64,000 nt of DNA, taken from assembly GCF_029277985.1 (NCBI RefSeq), contig NZ_CP119546.1:1984001-2048000 (forward strand), given 5' to 3'. The stretch comes from Providencia stuartii (GTDB taxonomy: Bacteria > Pseudomonadota > Gammaproteobacteria > Enterobacterales > Enterobacteriaceae). This document shows positions 41,059 through 50,202 of the stretch, piece by piece. The notes under the pieces are model-generated. The model was not told where the DNA came from. It worked only from the letters and a program-made list of their open reading frames with translations, and made no database searches. Both the position numbers and the translations under genes were made by a program. The number at the start of each line of letters is the position of its first letter. The stretch's first letter is position 1.

Positions 41059-41547
41059 TTAATGAGTGACAAGATAATAATCTACATTATTAAAAGTAAA
41101 CTGAGCCACTTCCTGCATACCTATTTTTTGATGAGCAATTAAAGAGCGTTGATTACTGGCATTAATAAAGGCAATAGGATTTCCTGCATGCTTGGCACGA
41201 AGCGCATCAAAAAGTGCTTGGAGAATACCCTTTCCACGATAGGTCTTATCAATACATACAGGACCGTAAAACCAATTATTTTCCATTAACTCACTAAATT
41301 GTTGTGTAATATATTTAGCAAGAGGCGGCAGAGTGTCCGCATATGGGCTAAAACTGAATACAACACCAACGATGAAATTCTTATCATAAGCGACTATCGT
41401 ATGGATTGAGTGAGTAAACATCATCTTAACTTTACTTAATGGGTAATCCCCTAATAGTCCACCGCCTTGAGATTCTGAATTAGCTTGTAATAATTGAGCA
41501 ACATTTTCACAATCGGTTATCTGCATTAAACGATATTGAATAGGCAT
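41059..41547 (-). CDS. GNAT-family N-acetyltransferase
   Basis: 162 residues. Motif A (the acetyl-CoA pyrophosphate loop) is YRGKGILQALFDAL (about 108-121), with VGVVFSFSPYADT before it and ASNQRSLIAHQKIGMQEV after it, the usual GNAT order. Substrate not predicted. Confidence 0.82.
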   Translation of the reverse strand: MPIQYRLMQITDCENVAQLLQANSESQGGGLLGDYPLSKVKMMFTHSIHTIVAYDKNFIVGVVFSFSPYADTLPPLAKYITQQFSELMENNWFYGPVCIDKTYRGKGILQALFDALRAKHAGNPIAFINASNQRSLIAHQKIGMQEVAQFTFNNVDYYLVTH

Positions 41548-41675
41548 GTTTTCTCCAAAGACGATTTGAATAATGATTAATAAAGCAGGAGTTATCGAAA
41601 TAAGATGATTGAAATGGCCTTTTTATGATGATGTGAAAATCGATTGTTATAGATTTTATTGTTATTCTCAGCATA

Positions 41676-42053
41676 ATGTCATCATTATTTACTACCCGTT
41701 ATTTTAAAATGCTTGCTAAATCTTATCCTATTTTATTGCTCATTATTTCGAATGTTTTTATGATGTTTGCGTGGTATGGACACCTAAAGTTTACCGATAA
41801 ACCATTGTATAGCATTATTTTTTTTAGTTGGCTAATCGCACTTGTCGAATATTGCTTCGCTGTGCCTGCTAACCGCCTTGGGCACCAGTATTACAGTGCT
41901 GCGGAACTGAAAACAATGCAAGAGGTGATAACACTCTGTGTGTTTGTGATTTTTTCAGTTCTCTATTTAGGCGAAAGTATCACAATTAACCATATTATTG
42001 GTTTTCTTCTGATTTTTGCTGGCGCATTCTTTATTTTTAAAGGTCCATTCTGA
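41676..42053 (+). CDS. DMT-superfamily membrane protein, DUF486
   Basis: 125 residues with four transmembrane segments. The DUF486 core NVFMMFAWYGHLKF and FSWLIALVEYCFAVPANRLG...LKTMQEVITL is clear. Met12 (41709) could be the true start, since family members begin near there. DUF486 proteins resemble half-size drug/metabolite transporters of the EmrE type. Transport substrate unknown. Confidence 0.82.
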   Translation: MSSLFTTRYFKMLAKSYPILLLIISNVFMMFAWYGHLKFTDKPLYSIIFFSWLIALVEYCFAVPANRLGHQYYSAAELKTMQEVITLCVFVIFSVLYLGESITINHIIGFLLIFAGAFFIFKGPF

Positions 42054-42382
42054 CGTCTTGCTTAATAAGCGCTCTGTGTCATGAGAAATGTGCGATATTG
42101 GCTAACAAGTTAAGCTTGAGTATGATGTTGAATAACATGAAGGAAAGAGGGATAGCGTTGCAAGAGAGAAGTGTTATACCTTGCTGACCATTACAGGAAC
42201 AAAATAAAGATAAGCGTTGCTGTATAACGTTGAATGACGGATTGACTGAGTTGACTCTGGGCTGAGTGTTAGAAAAGTCTGGGTTTGAGTATGGGCTAAT
42301 GGGATGTGAAATGGGTTTGTTGTTCTGTGATGTATTTCATTAATCCCCCCATACACCTAGTATGCGGGGGAAGCAATTTAAA
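42054..42382. other. Gap with a GC-rich hairpin
   Basis: No reading frame of note. CCCCCCATAC (42345-42354) pairs with GTATGCGGGGG (42360-42370) with one bulged C, thirteen bases beyond the stop of the exported aminotransferase gene. No T-run follows on that strand, so it may be a mRNA-protecting stem or a weak terminator. Confidence 0.5.
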
Positions 42383-43534
42383 CTATACCCAACCTTTTTC
42401 GCGGAACTGTTTTAATATAATAACAAATTGTTCCATTTCTTCAGGTGTACCTAATGTTAAACGACTCCATCCTAATGCTGGTGGAAATTCTCGGCCTACC
42501 ATCACATGGGCATCTGCCATTCTTTGCTGATAAGTTTTTACATCACCTTTTACTTTATGGAAAAGAAAATTAGCTTGAGATGGCGCATAGGTAATTCCTA
42601 ATTCATTTAATGCAGTCTCAACAATTTTTCTGGATAAATTATTTGATTTCAGACTATATGCAATAAATGGCTTATCTTTCAATGAAGCTAGTGCGGCAAC
42701 TGCCCCTGCTGTATTTGTATTATCTATAGACAAAAATGCATCAATGGCTGCAATGACTTCTGGGTTAGCGATTCCGTAGCCGACTCGAAGTCCCGCTATA
42801 GCAAAAATTTTAGAAAATGTACGTGTCACGATAAGGTTTTTGTGACCTTGTTTAACCAGTTCAATTGCACTGGTAAATTTAGGATCTTCCACATACTCAG
42901 CATAGGCTTCATCTAGGATAAAAAATTGTTTTTCTGAAGCATGACTAATCCATTTTGCTAATTCACTGGCAGGGGTGATCATTGCTGTTGGGTTATTTGG
43001 ATTACAGATGTAGATAATAGACAATCCATCAAACTCATTTGCTAGCTGTTCCATCTTTTGCAGGTCAAAAGTCAGGTCTTCTTTTAACGGCACTTTAGTA
43101 ATTTTTCCACCGAGTGGGATGCTGTATAGCTCAGCATAGTTAAAGGTTGGATCCGGTGTAACAAGTTGAAAGTTGATATTTTGTTTTTGTGCTTGTGCTG
43201 CCAGCATAGCGATGGCGGCTTGAATTGTTTCTGAAGAACCGTTCCCAAGAGAAACATGTTTATCAGATAAAGCGTACTGTTGCCCAATAGCGGTAATCAA
43301 TTCCGCGCGAGCGCTATCTGGATAGCGAAAAGAGTTCGGTAAAGCGGCCACAACGGCATCTTTCGCTTTCGGGGACATGCCTAACGAGTTCTCGTTAAAA
43401 TTGAGCAGTAAAGGGTGTTGAGCATCAAGTACAAGAGGGCTTTTAGTTTCAGCGATTGCTTGATTTAATAAAGTTGTGCTAGCCAATCCGCCCATGATAA
43501 TTGAGCTTGTTTTTAGAAAAGAACGACGATCCAT
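42383..43534 (-). CDS. Exported HisC-like PLP aminotransferase with a Tat signal
   Basis: 383 residues. The N-terminus MDRRSFLKTS carries the twin-arginine motif (RRSFLK), then a hydrophobic stretch and ANQAIAETK-type cleavage region near residue 29. The rest is a fold-type I aminotransferase of the HisC group: NFNENSLGMSPKA, GNGSSETIQ, ICNPNNPTA, ILDEAYAEYV, and the PLP lysine in TFSKIFAIAGLRVGYG (Lys242). Cofactor loading before export would explain the Tat route. The substrate is unknown. E. coli HisC is cytoplasmic, so this is a different protein. Confidence 0.85.
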   Translation of the reverse strand: MDRRSFLKTSSIIMGGLASTTLLNQAIAETKSPLVLDAQHPLLLNFNENSLGMSPKAKDAVVAALPNSFRYPDSARAELITAIGQQYALSDKHVSLGNGSSETIQAAIAMLAAQAQKQNINFQLVTPDPTFNYAELYSIPLGGKITKVPLKEDLTFDLQKMEQLANEFDGLSIIYICNPNNPTAMITPASELAKWISHASEKQFFILDEAYAEYVEDPKFTSAIELVKQGHKNLIVTRTFSKIFAIAGLRVGYGIANPEVIAAIDAFLSIDNTNTAGAVAALASLKDKPFIAYSLKSNNLSRKIVETALNELGITYAPSQANFLFHKVKGDVKTYQQRMADAHVMVGREFPPALGWSRLTLGTPEEMEQFVIILKQFREKGWV

Positions 43535-43805
43535 GGTGTTTCCTTACAATAGAAATAGTACAAACTGGATTAGTTATAATTGTTAATTGTTTACTTGTAA
43601 ATAATTATTTAAAAAAAATGCGTTTTTATTCATTTCTATGCATGAAAATAGATGTGTGGATACGGGGTGGATATATAACGATATGATAAATATGAAAAAT
43701 TATTCATTACTGTTTTTATCAAAATACTGGGCTTTTTTACTTTGAATTTATATCGATGTGTAATAGATTACATATCGATATTGGAAGATAAAGTCGGAAT
43801 ACAAA
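43535..43805. other. Gap between divergent genes
   Basis: About 270 AT-rich bases with no frame or clear structure. It must carry the promoter of each flanking gene. Confidence 0.4.
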
Positions 43806-44309
43806 ATGAAGTTATTTATGTTTTATATTGGTGGAAATGCAGGTAAATCAAATATTGAAGTGCATGATGTGCAATTTGTTGTCGCTCAACAAGCAACAGA
43901 TGCATGGCCAGCATTAAGGGAAGCGTGGTTCGGTGATAAGGATAAAGTCCACATTGATGGCTATGCAATTATTGATTGGGTGGATGGCTATAGAATTGAG
44001 TTAAGTCGCGAACCTTCTGTAAGTTCACAGCGGTTGTATTTTGTTAATGTTGGAGGATATCAATCATCTACTTTAGCGGAACTCCATGAGTTTGATTTGT
44101 TTGTTGCAGAATCAGCAAGCGCTGCAAAGCAAAAAGCGATTCATTCACTTTTAGTTAATTGTCAGCAGCAGCATAAAGATAATTTAAAGGATGTTGATGA
44201 TTGTCTATTGCTCAATCAGGTGGGTGAGTATTACATACATTTAGTTGAGCAACCAAACGGTGAACATTTTAAACCTGAATGGCAAGGTTATCAGCCAATA
44301 GGGATTTAA
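43806..44309 (+). CDS. DUF1543 family protein
   Basis: 167 residues. The opening KLFMFYIGGNAGKSNIEVHDVQFVV is the DUF1543 signature, repeated in weaker form in the second half (LYFVNVGGYQSSTLAELHEFDLFV). Soluble and acidic, with no signal peptide. Function unknown. Confidence 0.85.
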   Translation: MKLFMFYIGGNAGKSNIEVHDVQFVVAQQATDAWPALREAWFGDKDKVHIDGYAIIDWVDGYRIELSREPSVSSQRLYFVNVGGYQSSTLAELHEFDLFVAESASAAKQKAIHSLLVNCQQQHKDNLKDVDDCLLLNQVGEYYIHLVEQPNGEHFKPEWQGYQPIGI

Positions 44310-44315
44310 ATTTTT

Positions 44316-44359
44316 AGTGACTGTCATTTTGTCACTGAACAGGGCAGTCTTGCTGCCCT
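44316..44359 (+). terminator. Two hairpins after the DUF1543 gene
   Basis: AGTGAC/GTCACT (44316-44336) and AGGGCAG/CTGCCCT (44341-44359) lie between convergent genes. Neither has a long T-run. The second has the stronger stem. Confidence 0.55.
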
Positions 44360-44366
44360 GATTGAA

Positions 44367-44708
44367 TTATGGATTTTGAGAAGAGTCGTTATTTAAAACT
44401 TCGATAACGGAAACACGAATAAGGTATTGCTTACCATTTTCTCCTTTAGGCGTATCTTCCGCAATTTTTTTCAGTGTTTCAGAGGGTTGCGCTGTTTGAA
44501 TTGAGGTTGAGTACTGCATCATGCCATTATGTCGCCCTGAATGAGTATAGTGACGAGGACCATCACAAGGACGATTATTATATTGTTGTTGATTGTGATA
44601 ACTGCCTCTATGCCAAGTGCCATCACAATAATTATTGTTATATGCAAAAGTTGTAAAACTTACGGCAAATAGGCTTGCTGAAATTAAAAGAGGTTTAAGA
44701 TAATTCAT
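44367..44708 (-). CDS. Hypothetical secreted His- and Asn-rich protein
   Basis: 113 residues. The signal peptide (about 1-22, cleavage after FAY) is followed by a segment rich in histidine, asparagine, tyrosine and glutamine (about 23-65) with two cysteines, then a charged helix. The histidine-rich part could bind metal, but I see no known family. A short dense region that would be exported to the periplasm. Confidence 0.62.
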   Translation of the reverse strand: MNYLKPLLISASLFAVSFTTFAYNNNYCDGTWHRGSYHNQQQYNNRPCDGPRHYTHSGRHNGMMQYSTSIQTAQPSETLKKIAEDTPKGENGKQYLIRVSVIEVLNNDSSQNP

Positions 44709-45014
44709 AATTATACTCCTATTGGGTATCTATTAATGATTATTGTGGCTCTTTTATTTATTATTTCAATCATATTTACCTAAATGGAGGTATAAATCAT
44801 AATTTCATCAAAATCCCTCTTATTTTATTCACAATGAAAAGAAACTGTTTCAGTTTTTAAAATAAAGTGATTAAGGTGTATTTTCTATTATAAAAAATAC
44901 AGTTTGTTAATTTAGAAATTTATTTTTTGATATCAATCTTAGGTCGTAGCGATAGTATATAATATAAATAAACCCAATGTTTTCCTTTAAAATCAATGGT
45001 TTTTGTTTTTTTTG
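44709..45014. other. AT-rich gap
   Basis: About 300 bases, mostly A and T. I see no frame, hairpin or promoter that I can defend. Confidence 0.4.
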
Positions 45015-45236
45015 CTATAAGTCAGTGAAAAACTTGGCGAGTTTACTCAATGAACTAATAGAGGCTATGGCGATATCTTTATTATAGTCATCACATAGAA
45101 CTAGTAATCTATTAATAGCTTCTTGTTGTTCAATTGAGCATTTATAATCACCTAATGCATTGATAGCCGCGATTTTAACATCATTATTTGAGCCATAGGT
45201 GAGGTCAACTAAGTTTTTCACTATTTTTTCTTTCAT
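45015..45236 (-). CDS. Small HEAT-repeat-like protein
   Basis: 73 residues with two copies of a helix pair like HEAT or PBS-type repeats: VKIAAINALGDYKCS and IAIASISSLSKLAKF. It could be an orphan repeat fragment or a small adaptor. There is no clear Shine-Dalgarno, so expression is uncertain. Confidence 0.5.
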   Translation of the reverse strand: MKEKIVKNLVDLTYGSNNDVKIAAINALGDYKCSIEQQEAINRLLVLCDDYNKDIAIASISSLSKLAKFFTDL

Positions 45237-45565
45237 TTGGTTTATGTTGGTTAAATGAGAATTGTTTCTGGATTATAATGTTGAGAGTGAAAATTGAAAA
45301 TGTTTTTTTTATTAATATATAATGAAAATTAATAAAAAAAGAATATTAAAGTTTATTTTTTATTTTTATATAAATATCTTTTCAAATAATTTATTTTAAC
45401 TATATATCTATCATAAAGATAACCAAAATAAAGGTCTGTTATCCCATTGAGGGATAGAATGGAACCAAATTTAATGAAGCGTAAATTTGACTCATTTTGT
45501 TCACTTTCCCCCATTTAATACAGTTATAATTAGAGATAAAAGTAAACGCAAAGAAGGGTTATCTG
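45237..45565. other. Gap
   Basis: Extremely AT-rich. A small stem TATCCC-attga-GGGATA (45440-45456) lies near the next gene. No frame. Confidence 0.4.
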
Positions 45566-45940
45566 TTGAAACGTGTAAAAACCAAACTGTTTATTGTGAT
45601 CTTGATTATTATTGCTGGCTTTATATATCAATATGTTACATCAATAAATGATGCAGATATTCAAAAAATGGCTCAGCAACTTGTTGAACAAAAGTTGCCT
45701 TCACAACAGAAAGTGACCTTCAAGGATGTTAAGGTGGTGAAGCGGAATCACTATAAAGAGGGGGAAGGCGTTCGCGTGTGTGGTATGTATCAACTGAATG
45801 ATAACAGTTCAGCTTTGCCTTTTGTTGCGAATATTGATGTGCGTGATGGGAAATTTTCTGGATACAATCAATTATTATTGAGTGATACTGAAGCAAACCA
45901 AGCAGCAATAACCGGTATCTGCCAAGAGAAACAACAGTAA
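45566..45940 (+). CDS. Hypothetical membrane-anchored protein
   Basis: 124 residues starting at TTG 45566, with GAAGGG ten bases upstream. An N-terminal transmembrane segment (about 7-24) precedes a periplasmic-type domain with two cysteines (VCGMY, GICQ). I do not recognise the family. A bidirectional terminator follows. Confidence 0.65.
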   Translation: MKRVKTKLFIVILIIIAGFIYQYVTSINDADIQKMAQQLVEQKLPSQQKVTFKDVKVVKRNHYKEGEGVRVCGMYQLNDNSSALPFVANIDVRDGKFSGYNQLLLSDTEANQAAITGICQEKQQ

Positions 45941-45956
45941 ATCAGAAAGCGTCGAT

Positions 45957-46000
45957 AAAATGCGCTCAATATTATCTGAACAAATATTGAGCGCATTTTT
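45957..46000. terminator. Bidirectional terminator
   Basis: AAAATGCGCTCAATAT and ATATTGAGCGCATTTTT pair around a short centre, with A-run before and T-run after. It serves the two convergent genes on either side. Confidence 0.9.
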
Positions 46001-46010
46001 ATATTGATGA

Positions 46011-46385
46011 TTATTTGGCTTTGTTTAGAAGCAATTCAGTTTGGATCTTACACGCTGAAATAGAGTCATTTAGCGATGCGGTAAATTCATCTTGGTTTTT
46101 AAATTGACTTTTATTATCACGGACTGCTTTGATTGCGACATCTAAGTTTTTTTGCAAATCAGCTTCGTTAGTCTCTAATTTGGCAAGATCAACATTTTTG
46201 CTCTTTAATTGGCTAAGTGTATTTATTGCTAATTCATTGCTGCTTTTATCTGAACGATAAGCATCGTTAAGCGCTTGGCCAGTGACATCACAGTAGTCAT
46301 TGGCAATTTGGCTAATGTTAAGTGGTTCATTAGCACCCATAGCAATGACAGGGGCAAAGCATACAGCAAGTAAAAGACGTTTCAT
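46011..46385 (-). CDS. Hypothetical exported helical protein
   Basis: 124 residues. A clear signal peptide (about 1-18, ending VIAMGA) is followed by an all-helical mature protein with cysteines near both ends (DYCDVTG and SACKIQ) that may form a disulfide. It ends in a lysine-rich tail. Function unknown. Confidence 0.68.
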   Translation of the reverse strand: MKRLLLAVCFAPVIAMGANEPLNISQIANDYCDVTGQALNDAYRSDKSSNELAINTLSQLKSKNVDLAKLETNEADLQKNLDVAIKAVRDNKSQFKNQDEFTASLNDSISACKIQTELLLNKAK

Positions 46386-46755
46386 GGCAGTACCTCTAGT
46401 TTTACACTAAATGAGATTTAACTTTATAGGGTAACGAACTGAAACTATAGCAGAATAGGCTGAAAAGGTCTTAGTTTACGTATCTTTTCGCATTTTGAAA
46501 CAAAAAAGAGCCAGTAAAAATACTGGCTGCCATAATGAGCAAAAGCAATGTAAATGAAAATTACGTTATATAATCTATCATATAACGGTGGAAAGAAAAG
46601 GCGTTTCGCTTTTTAAGCAGGTTAGATTGCTACAAACATGATCTTGATCAGAATTAAAAATGAGAGGAATAATCAAATAGGATAGATATTGTTCACCGGC
46701 CTTCAAATGTCGTGAACGTTTAAATTAAAGGCCGGTAAGCATGAGTCAAAAATAA
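46386..46755. other. Gap with several hairpins
   Basis: Three structures: AGCCAGTA/TACTGGCT (46509-46528), which on the minus strand ends in TTTTTT and looks like a terminator; a small GCG-TTT-CGC stem with T-run on the plus strand (46596-46614); and ACCGGCCTT/AAGGCCGGT (about 46696-46737), 9-base arms directly after the DinI-like gene stop. An unannotated small RNA is possible, but I cannot match a known one. Confidence 0.5.
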
Positions 46756-46992
46756 TTATTTTGACCAATGGCCATGATGAAGAACATCTTCAACCAGTTC
46801 ATGGAGAACAATATGTGCTTCTTTATCATCATGGAAACCTGAAGTGTCGAATGTTGTTGCACCACTGTCATGAACAATATATAGGTCACTACCTGGGTAG
46901 ACTTCTAACACTCTAGCGCGTAATTCAGCGGTAAAGGCATCATAGAGGTTTTTAGATACTGCATCATCAGAGATTTTAATGGTGATTTTCAT
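46756..46992 (-). CDS. DinI-like family protein
   Basis: 78 residues. The spacing of FTAELRARVLEVYPGSDLYIVHDSG, the DKEAHIVLHELVEDVL helix and a terminal tryptophan (HHGHW) fits the DinI/MsgA family (two helices packed on a small sheet). DinI modulates RecA, MsgA has an unclear role. No LexA box (CTG-N10-CAG) lies upstream, so SOS control is not supported. Confidence 0.6.
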   Translation of the reverse strand: MKITIKISDDAVSKNLYDAFTAELRARVLEVYPGSDLYIVHDSGATTFDTSGFHDDKEAHIVLHELVEDVLHHGHWSK

Positions 46993-47639
46993 TTTTTAAC
47001 CTTCAATAGGGTTACGATTTAGCTGTAAAGTTTATTGTGTTGCACTAATAGAAGCAATGGCTATTTATCATTGTCTTTTTTCGATTATTTTCGGATAGGT
47101 TCAGGCGCGTATTTTATCAACACTCTCCCATGAGTGTTCGCGTTCATACCAAATAACAAATGATTGAATAAAAAATTAGCATTATTGATAAATAGATTTA
47201 TTGGCCTTATTAGCTGAATAACTATATTCAGGAATATAGTAAGTTCATTTTATTACAGCCATTAATATGAGAATATGACTATTATATATGCAAATAAGAT
47301 AAGGTGTTGGCAGAATAAAAAATCAATTGATTAACTTTTTTATGATTGGTTGGGTTGCTTTGTAATCTATTGATAAATATTAATAATAATTGTGATTAAC
47401 CCAAGGATGTTAAGCGTGGCGATAATAAAATTTGATCTAACATATTCTCAATACAGAAAATGTTTTACATAAAAGATAAAAAAATATAGTTTTATGATCC
47501 TTTGTTCTGTATTTAATTAGGGGCGCTATAAAAAGTGAGTTTATATCGTGAACTTTGTATGCCTGAGAGATGGAATATCAAAAGGCTATCATTATATAAA
47601 CAATAATCTTTATTTATATATTCATATAAGGAGAATAGT
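46993..47639. other. Gap upstream of the AGCS symporter
   Basis: About 650 AT-rich bases. AACACTC/GAGTGTT (47119-47138) is the only clear stem. CTGAGAGATGG near 47570 has a passing resemblance to riboswitch sequence but does not complete any known aptamer. Confidence 0.4.
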
Positions 47640-49097
47640 TTGGTAGAAATTGTAAATTATCTAAATAACATTGTTTGGGGCTCTCTCCTCATCTATTTAT
47701 TACTTGGTGTGGGTATTTACTTTACTCTTCGAACAGGATTCATCCAGTTTCGCCATTTTGGTCATATGTTCGGTGTTTTAAAAAATAGCAACCAGTCCAG
47801 TAAAGCGGGGATATCTTCTTTTCAAGCCTTGTGTACCAGCTTAGCCGCAAGAGTGGGAACCGGAAATTTAACGGGGGTCGCTATTGCGATAACGGCGGGT
47901 GGTCCAGGTGCTATTTTTTGGATGTGGGTTGTGGCGATGCTAGGAATGGCAACTTCCTTTATTGAATCTACACTTGCACAATTGTATAAAACGAAAGATG
48001 ACCAAGGAAATTATCGCGGTGGCCCTGCTTATTATATGCAAAAAGGGTTAAATCTTCGCTGGATGGGCGTTCTCTTTTCTATTTTTTTAATTATTGCATT
48101 TGGGTTGGTATTCAATGCCGTTCAGGCGAACTCTATCGCACAAGCAACGGCTGTAGCATTTGATTTTAACCCTCTATATGTTGGTATAGCCCTTGTCGTG
48201 ATGAGTGGTGTTGTCATATTTGGCGGATTAAAATCAATTGCAAAGGTTGCTGAGTTTATTGTTCCGATCATGGCGTTAGCGTATTTGATACTTGCATTTT
48301 GGGTTCTCGGTCATCATATAGAGCGGCTACCAGATGTCATCATGCTAATTATCCGTAATGCTTTTGGATTACAAGAAGCTGCTGGAGGAGCAATTGGTTA
48401 TGGCGTAGGTCAAGCTATGACACAGGGGATTCAGCGCGGTTTATTCTCGAATGAAGCCGGAATGGGATCAGCGCCGAATGCTGCCGCTTCAGCAGCACCA
48501 TATCCACCGCATCCCGTATCACAAGGTTATGTGCAGATGCTTGGTGTTTTTATGGATACAATCGTGATTTGTAGCGCGACAGCCATCATCATTCTCTCTT
48601 CTGGTGTTCTTGACAATCCAGTTGAAAAGATTAATGGGATTGAGTTAACTCAGCTTGCCTTATCGTCAGTTGTGGGGAGTTGGGGGTCGACATTTATTGC
48701 AATTGCTATCTTCTTTTTTGCATTCACCTCTATTATTGCCAATTATGCTTATGCAGAAAGCAATATGATATTTTTAGAAAATAATCACACGACCAGCTTA
48801 TTTATTTTGCGTTTGGCAGCATTAGCGATGGTGATGTTTGGGACGTTAGCGGAAATGCCGCTTATTTGGAAAATGGCTGACTTATCGATGGGGTTGATGG
48901 CAATAACTAATTTAATTGCAATTTTACTGTTATCAGGAATAGCCTTTAAGTTGGCTAAGGATTACGATCGACAAAGAAAAGCGGGAGGAATACCGACATT
49001 CGATATTGACCAGCATCCAGAATTAAAGTCCCAAGTTGAACAAGGTATTTGGGAAAAAGAACAAGTGCAACAGTGGGTTGATAAACAATCAGTCTAA
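47640..49097 (+). CDS. AGCS-family alanine/glycine:cation symporter
   Basis: 485 residues from TTG 47640, set by AAGGAG just upstream. About eleven transmembrane segments. Family motifs are TSLAARVGTGNLTGVAIAITAGGPGAIFWMW (in two parts: TSLAARVGTGNLTGVAIA and ITAGGPGAIFWMW), RGGPAYYMQKGL and RGLFSNEAGMGSAPNAAA. It takes up alanine or glycine with Na+ or H+. E. coli YaaJ/AlsT type. Own terminator follows. Confidence 0.92.
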   Translation: MVEIVNYLNNIVWGSLLIYLLLGVGIYFTLRTGFIQFRHFGHMFGVLKNSNQSSKAGISSFQALCTSLAARVGTGNLTGVAIAITAGGPGAIFWMWVVAMLGMATSFIESTLAQLYKTKDDQGNYRGGPAYYMQKGLNLRWMGVLFSIFLIIAFGLVFNAVQANSIAQATAVAFDFNPLYVGIALVVMSGVVIFGGLKSIAKVAEFIVPIMALAYLILAFWVLGHHIERLPDVIMLIIRNAFGLQEAAGGAIGYGVGQAMTQGIQRGLFSNEAGMGSAPNAAASAAPYPPHPVSQGYVQMLGVFMDTIVICSATAIIILSSGVLDNPVEKINGIELTQLALSSVVGSWGSTFIAIAIFFFAFTSIIANYAYAESNMIFLENNHTTSLFILRLAALAMVMFGTLAEMPLIWKMADLSMGLMAITNLIAILLLSGIAFKLAKDYDRQRKAGGIPTFDIDQHPELKSQVEQGIWEKEQVQQWVDKQSV

Positions 49098-49102
49098 TTA
49101 TT

Positions 49103-49147
49103 ACACAATAAGAGTCATGTTTTTAACACTGGCTCTTATTGTGTTTT
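49103..49147 (+). terminator. Terminator after the AGCS symporter
   Basis: ACACAATAAGAG and CTCTTATTGTGT are a perfect 12-base stem around an 18-base loop, followed by Ts. Confidence 0.85.
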
Positions 49148-49246
49148 CCATTATATAAACAGTATTAATAATACTTGCTTTCTAATTGTTTGAGCTTTAA
49201 GGTTTTTCTTATAGGTGAACAAGGCAATTATCCAACCGAGAAAACA

Positions 49247-50173
49247 ATGAATTTAAAGCGGTATGCAGCAACATTTTATGGTGTGGTCTCGATTTTACTG
49301 TGGAGCACAATCGTAGGGTTAGTACGCAGTGCGAGTGAAAATTTTGGTGCTGTTGGCGGGGCGGCATTAATTTACAGCTTAGGAACAGTGATTTTGGTTT
49401 TATTCATGGGGTTGCCCAAAATTCACCTTTATCCTAAACGCTATTTAATTTGGGGCACGTTGTTATTCGTCAGTTATGAAATCTGTTTTGTGCTTGCATT
49501 AGGGTTAGCGCGAGACCGCCAACAAGCGATAGAACTCGGTATGGTGAATTATTTATGGCCAAGTTTTACAATTGCGTTAGCTGTCTTTTTTAATCGGCAA
49601 CGATTTACCTTGCTTCTTGGTATTGGGCTGTGCTTAGCGTTTGCAGGTTTAATTTGGGTTATTTCCGGTGATCAACCTATTTCTATTGAAGCTATAGCGA
49701 ATAATATTTCAAGCAACCCTGTCAGTTATCTTTTAGCTTTTGTTGGGGCGATTCTTTGGGCGTTTTACAGTAATGTGACGAAGCGTATTTCAGGTGGGCA
49801 CAACGGAATGGTGCTGTTTTTTCTATTGACAGCCGTGGGATTATGGATACTGTTTGCATTTGAACCAGATAAACATTTTCATATTTCGTTATCAAGTATT
49901 TTATTACTCGTGATTGCATCATTAGCGACAGGTGGAGCAAATGCTTTATGGACGTTAGCCGTGATTAGAGGCAACGTGGCTTTTTTAGGAACGCTATCTT
50001 ACTTCACCCCAGTAATATCAACCGCTTTTTCGTCGATGCTATTAAGTACAACATTGACTTTAGGTTTTTGGCAAGGTGTCGTAATGGTAACACTCGGGTC
50101 AATAATTTGTTTTTTAGCGACTCGGCGTGCTTCTCTTGTCAAAGTTTCAGTGAAAAGCGCCCAACAAAAATAG
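49247..50173 (+). CDS. yddG: YddG aromatic amino-acid exporter (DMT family)
   Basis: 308 residues from ATG 49247, preceded by GAGA; an open frame reaching 49175 has only a TTG start and no family match. Ten transmembrane segments. GAVGGAALIYSLG, FVSYEICFVLALGLA, QQAIELGMVNYLWPS and LSYFTPVISTAFSS follow E. coli YddG. It exports phenylalanine, tyrosine and tryptophan. Confidence 0.88.
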   Translation: MNLKRYAATFYGVVSILLWSTIVGLVRSASENFGAVGGAALIYSLGTVILVLFMGLPKIHLYPKRYLIWGTLLFVSYEICFVLALGLARDRQQAIELGMVNYLWPSFTIALAVFFNRQRFTLLLGIGLCLAFAGLIWVISGDQPISIEAIANNISSNPVSYLLAFVGAILWAFYSNVTKRISGGHNGMVLFFLLTAVGLWILFAFEPDKHFHISLSSILLLVIASLATGGANALWTLAVIRGNVAFLGTLSYFTPVISTAFSSMLLSTTLTLGFWQGVVMVTLGSIICFLATRRASLVKVSVKSAQQK

Positions 50174-50202
50174 AGGGCGCTATAGAAAGGTGAACGGATT
50201 AA

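Noticed and set aside
42174..42356. 60-residue minus-strand frame in the gap after the DUF486 gene
   Set aside because: Threonine- and serine-rich with no conserved pattern, ribosome site or signal peptide; it overlaps the GC-rich hairpin.
46500..46755. Possible unannotated small RNA between the DinI-like gene and the exported helical protein gene
   Set aside because: Three hairpins and a minus-strand U-run are present, but no promoter or sequence match to a known sRNA could be shown. Kept only as a gap description.
47555..47580. CTGAGAGATGG in the leader of the AGCS symporter as a riboswitch fragment
   Set aside because: Only a short run resembles the TPP J3-2 sequence; none of the other required pieces of a TPP or glycine aptamer is present.
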